Shown: positions 48,979 to 64,000 of the stretch, piece by piece
Layout of the letters: the number at the start of each line of letters is the position of its first letter
Position numbering within the stretch: the stretch's first letter is position 1
Assembly: GCA_025345505.1 (NCBI GenBank)
Contig: JANVCC010000261.1
Coordinates: 1,537,486 to 1,601,485 of the forward strand
From: Todiramphus chloris collaris
Lineage: Eukaryota > Chordata > Aves > Coraciiformes > Alcedinidae
Reading direction: 5' to 3'
DNA: 64,000 bases
The notes under the pieces: model-generated
The model's database searches: none
What the model was told of the DNA's origin: nothing
Seen by the model: only the letters and a program-made list of their open reading frames with translations
Position numbers and translations under genes: made by a program

Positions 48979-49682
48979 TGCCAAGGTTTAGGGCTGGGCC
49001 AACCACTACAGGACTGACAGACCCTCTCAGTTAACCCCTCTCCAGGGGTTGGGGGAAGAGGGGAAGGGAGTAAGGGAGAAACTGGAAAACTAAAACAAGT
49101 TTAATGAAATAACAAGAAAATGAAATATGTATTTCACCATCACCACTGATGCTGTGGACAGGTGCTGGAGAAGTCCCAGACTGGACTCAGCCACAGATGG
49201 GATCTGGATTCAGGAGCTGGATTTGAGAACTGGATTCAGGAAGGCATGGATTGAGATTAAAGCCACAACAGACACAAGTCCTCCTCAGACACCGGCCACT
49301 GAAGAAGAGCTTGACCCTTGTGATCCCTCAGCTTTATACTGAATATGCTGTGTATGGGCTGGAATCCCTTGTTGGTCAGTTTGGGGTCCCCTGTCCTGGC
49401 TGCTGCTCCTCCTCACAGTTGCAGCCTTTTATGTTCTGCACCCCCAGCATGAGGCACAAGATCCAGAAGTGGCCTTGGTCTGCCCAGGAGCAAGTATAAA
49501 CCAGAGCCTTTCTGCAAGCCAGTCCTTGGTAGGAGCCATAAACATCAGGTGTCATCACTGCTACAAGCAGACTCTGTCTGTCAAAATAGGTCGTTAACTT
49601 CAGACAGTGCAGTTGGTTAGAAGAGACTGAGCTGAAAAGTAAAAATCATTGAACAGAATGAGTTCTAACTCAAACCAGGACA
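48979..49682 (-). mobile_element. LTR B (inverted), with primer-site-like remnant
   Basis: Read on the minus strand it begins TGTCCTGGTTTGAGTTAGAA and ends CTAAACCTTGGCA, aligning with both ends of LTR A. Just past it (minus strand, 48952-48969) lies gcacccaacatggggctc, which resembles a lysine-type primer binding site. This looks like a 5' LTR with a short piece of leader; no matching flanking duplication. Only a fossil remnant. Confidence 0.7.
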
Positions 49683-49696
49683 AGTGTCCGGGTACA

Positions 49697-50160
49697 GAAT
49701 TGCCGAATCAGCTCGGGTTGGAAAGCCCCTTGGGATCATCGTGTCCAACCATTAGCCCTACTCTACAAGTTCACCCCTAGACCATCTCCCCCAGCACCAC
49801 ATCCAAGTGATGTTTAAACACATCCAGGGATGGGGACTCAACTCCCTCCCTGGGCAGCCCATTCCAATATTTCACTACCCTTTCCATGAAGAATTTTTCC
49901 CTAGTGTCCAGTCTAACCCTACCTTGTTTCAGCTTGAGGCCATTCCCTCTGGTTCTGTCCCTAATGACCTGAGAGAAGAGCCCAGCACCAGCCTCTCTAC
50001 ACTGTCCTTTCAGGGAGCTGTAGAGAGTGATGAGGTCTCCCCTCAGCCTCCTCTTCCTCAAACTAAACAGGCCCAGCTCCTTCAAACGCTCCTCATAGGA
50101 TCTCTTCTCCAATCCCTTGCCCAGCTTCGTTGCCTCCTCTTCAAGGGCAACTGCAGGTAC
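49697..50160 (-). mobile_element. CR1 LINE fragment, antisense, upstream of TTC39C
   Basis: cgggttggaaagccccttgg through cttgcccagcttcgttgcct. Minus strand reads SYEERLKELGLFSLRKRRLR and VKYWNGLPREGVESPSLDVF, the CR1 ORF2 end. Same subfamily and orientation as 55970-56280. Confidence 0.92.
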
Positions 50161-63783
<13,623 letters not shown>

Positions 63784-64000
63784 TAATGTTTGGATGTATT
63801 GTTTGCACCACATCCTATTAATAAAGCTTAATCAAAAAGCGGCAACAAGATTGCTGAACAGGGTGTCTGGTAAGAAAGAGCAAAGTTAGTTTGAAACGGT
63901 CCAAGACTGGCACACTTGCAGAAACATTCTACCTAGGAGTAGCATCATAAAATGAGTTGGTGCTACAGGTTAGGTTTTTTTGCCTTTTTTTCCCCCTTTG

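Overview
This is a vertebrate nuclear window, almost certainly from a bird. The evidence is two host genes with GT-AG introns whose proteins read like known vertebrate proteins, many 5'-truncated CR1 LINE copies of avian type, avian-style LTRs, and a GC-rich CpG-island promoter. CR1 fills roughly a tenth of the window and includes young-looking copies, which would fit a CR1-rich bird lineage; that lineage guess is weak.

Layout. Positions 1-2753 are intron (or the 5' side) of a laminin gene. Positions 2754-31785 (+) carry the last 33 coding exons of LAMA3 (laminin alpha-3). They join in one open frame of 1,521 residues plus stop, running from the end of the last EGF-like module through the coiled coil (domains II/I) and all five C-terminal laminin G domains. 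A 3' UTR with an AATAAA signal at 32340 follows. About 18 kb of intergenic DNA (32.4-50.5 kb) holds no gene I recognise; it contains one CR1, two convergent LTRs (47287-48091 and 48979-49682) and a second CR1 (49697-50160). A CpG island at about 50575-51880 contains exon 1 of TTC39C (+), and exons 2-4 follow at 61047, 62503 and 63655. The rest of TTC39C lies beyond the window. LAMA3 followed by TTC39C on the same strand matches the gene order I know from human 18q11.2.

Roles. The LAMA3 product is the alpha chain of epithelial laminin-332 type heterotrimers: the coiled coil assembles with beta and gamma chains, LG1-3 bind integrins, and LG4-5 bind heparan sulfate and syndecan and are cleaved off in mammals. 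TTC39C is a TPR-family protein of poorly defined function. The two genes are neighbours rather than partners, and nothing suggests an operon-like or joint function.

The most interesting points are structural. A near-identical inverted pair of ~600-bp CR1 copies encloses two LAMA3 exons and could favour a circular RNA. The LG3-LG4 linker lacks the Gln-Asp step at which the human chain is cut. Two LTRs, one inside a LAMA3 intron and one intergenic, have perfect 5-bp target duplications. Two direct CR1 copies flank the TTC39C promoter, and a double poly-C tract lies just inside TTC39C intron 1. I found no CRISPR array, operon or previously undescribed multi-gene system, and do not claim one.
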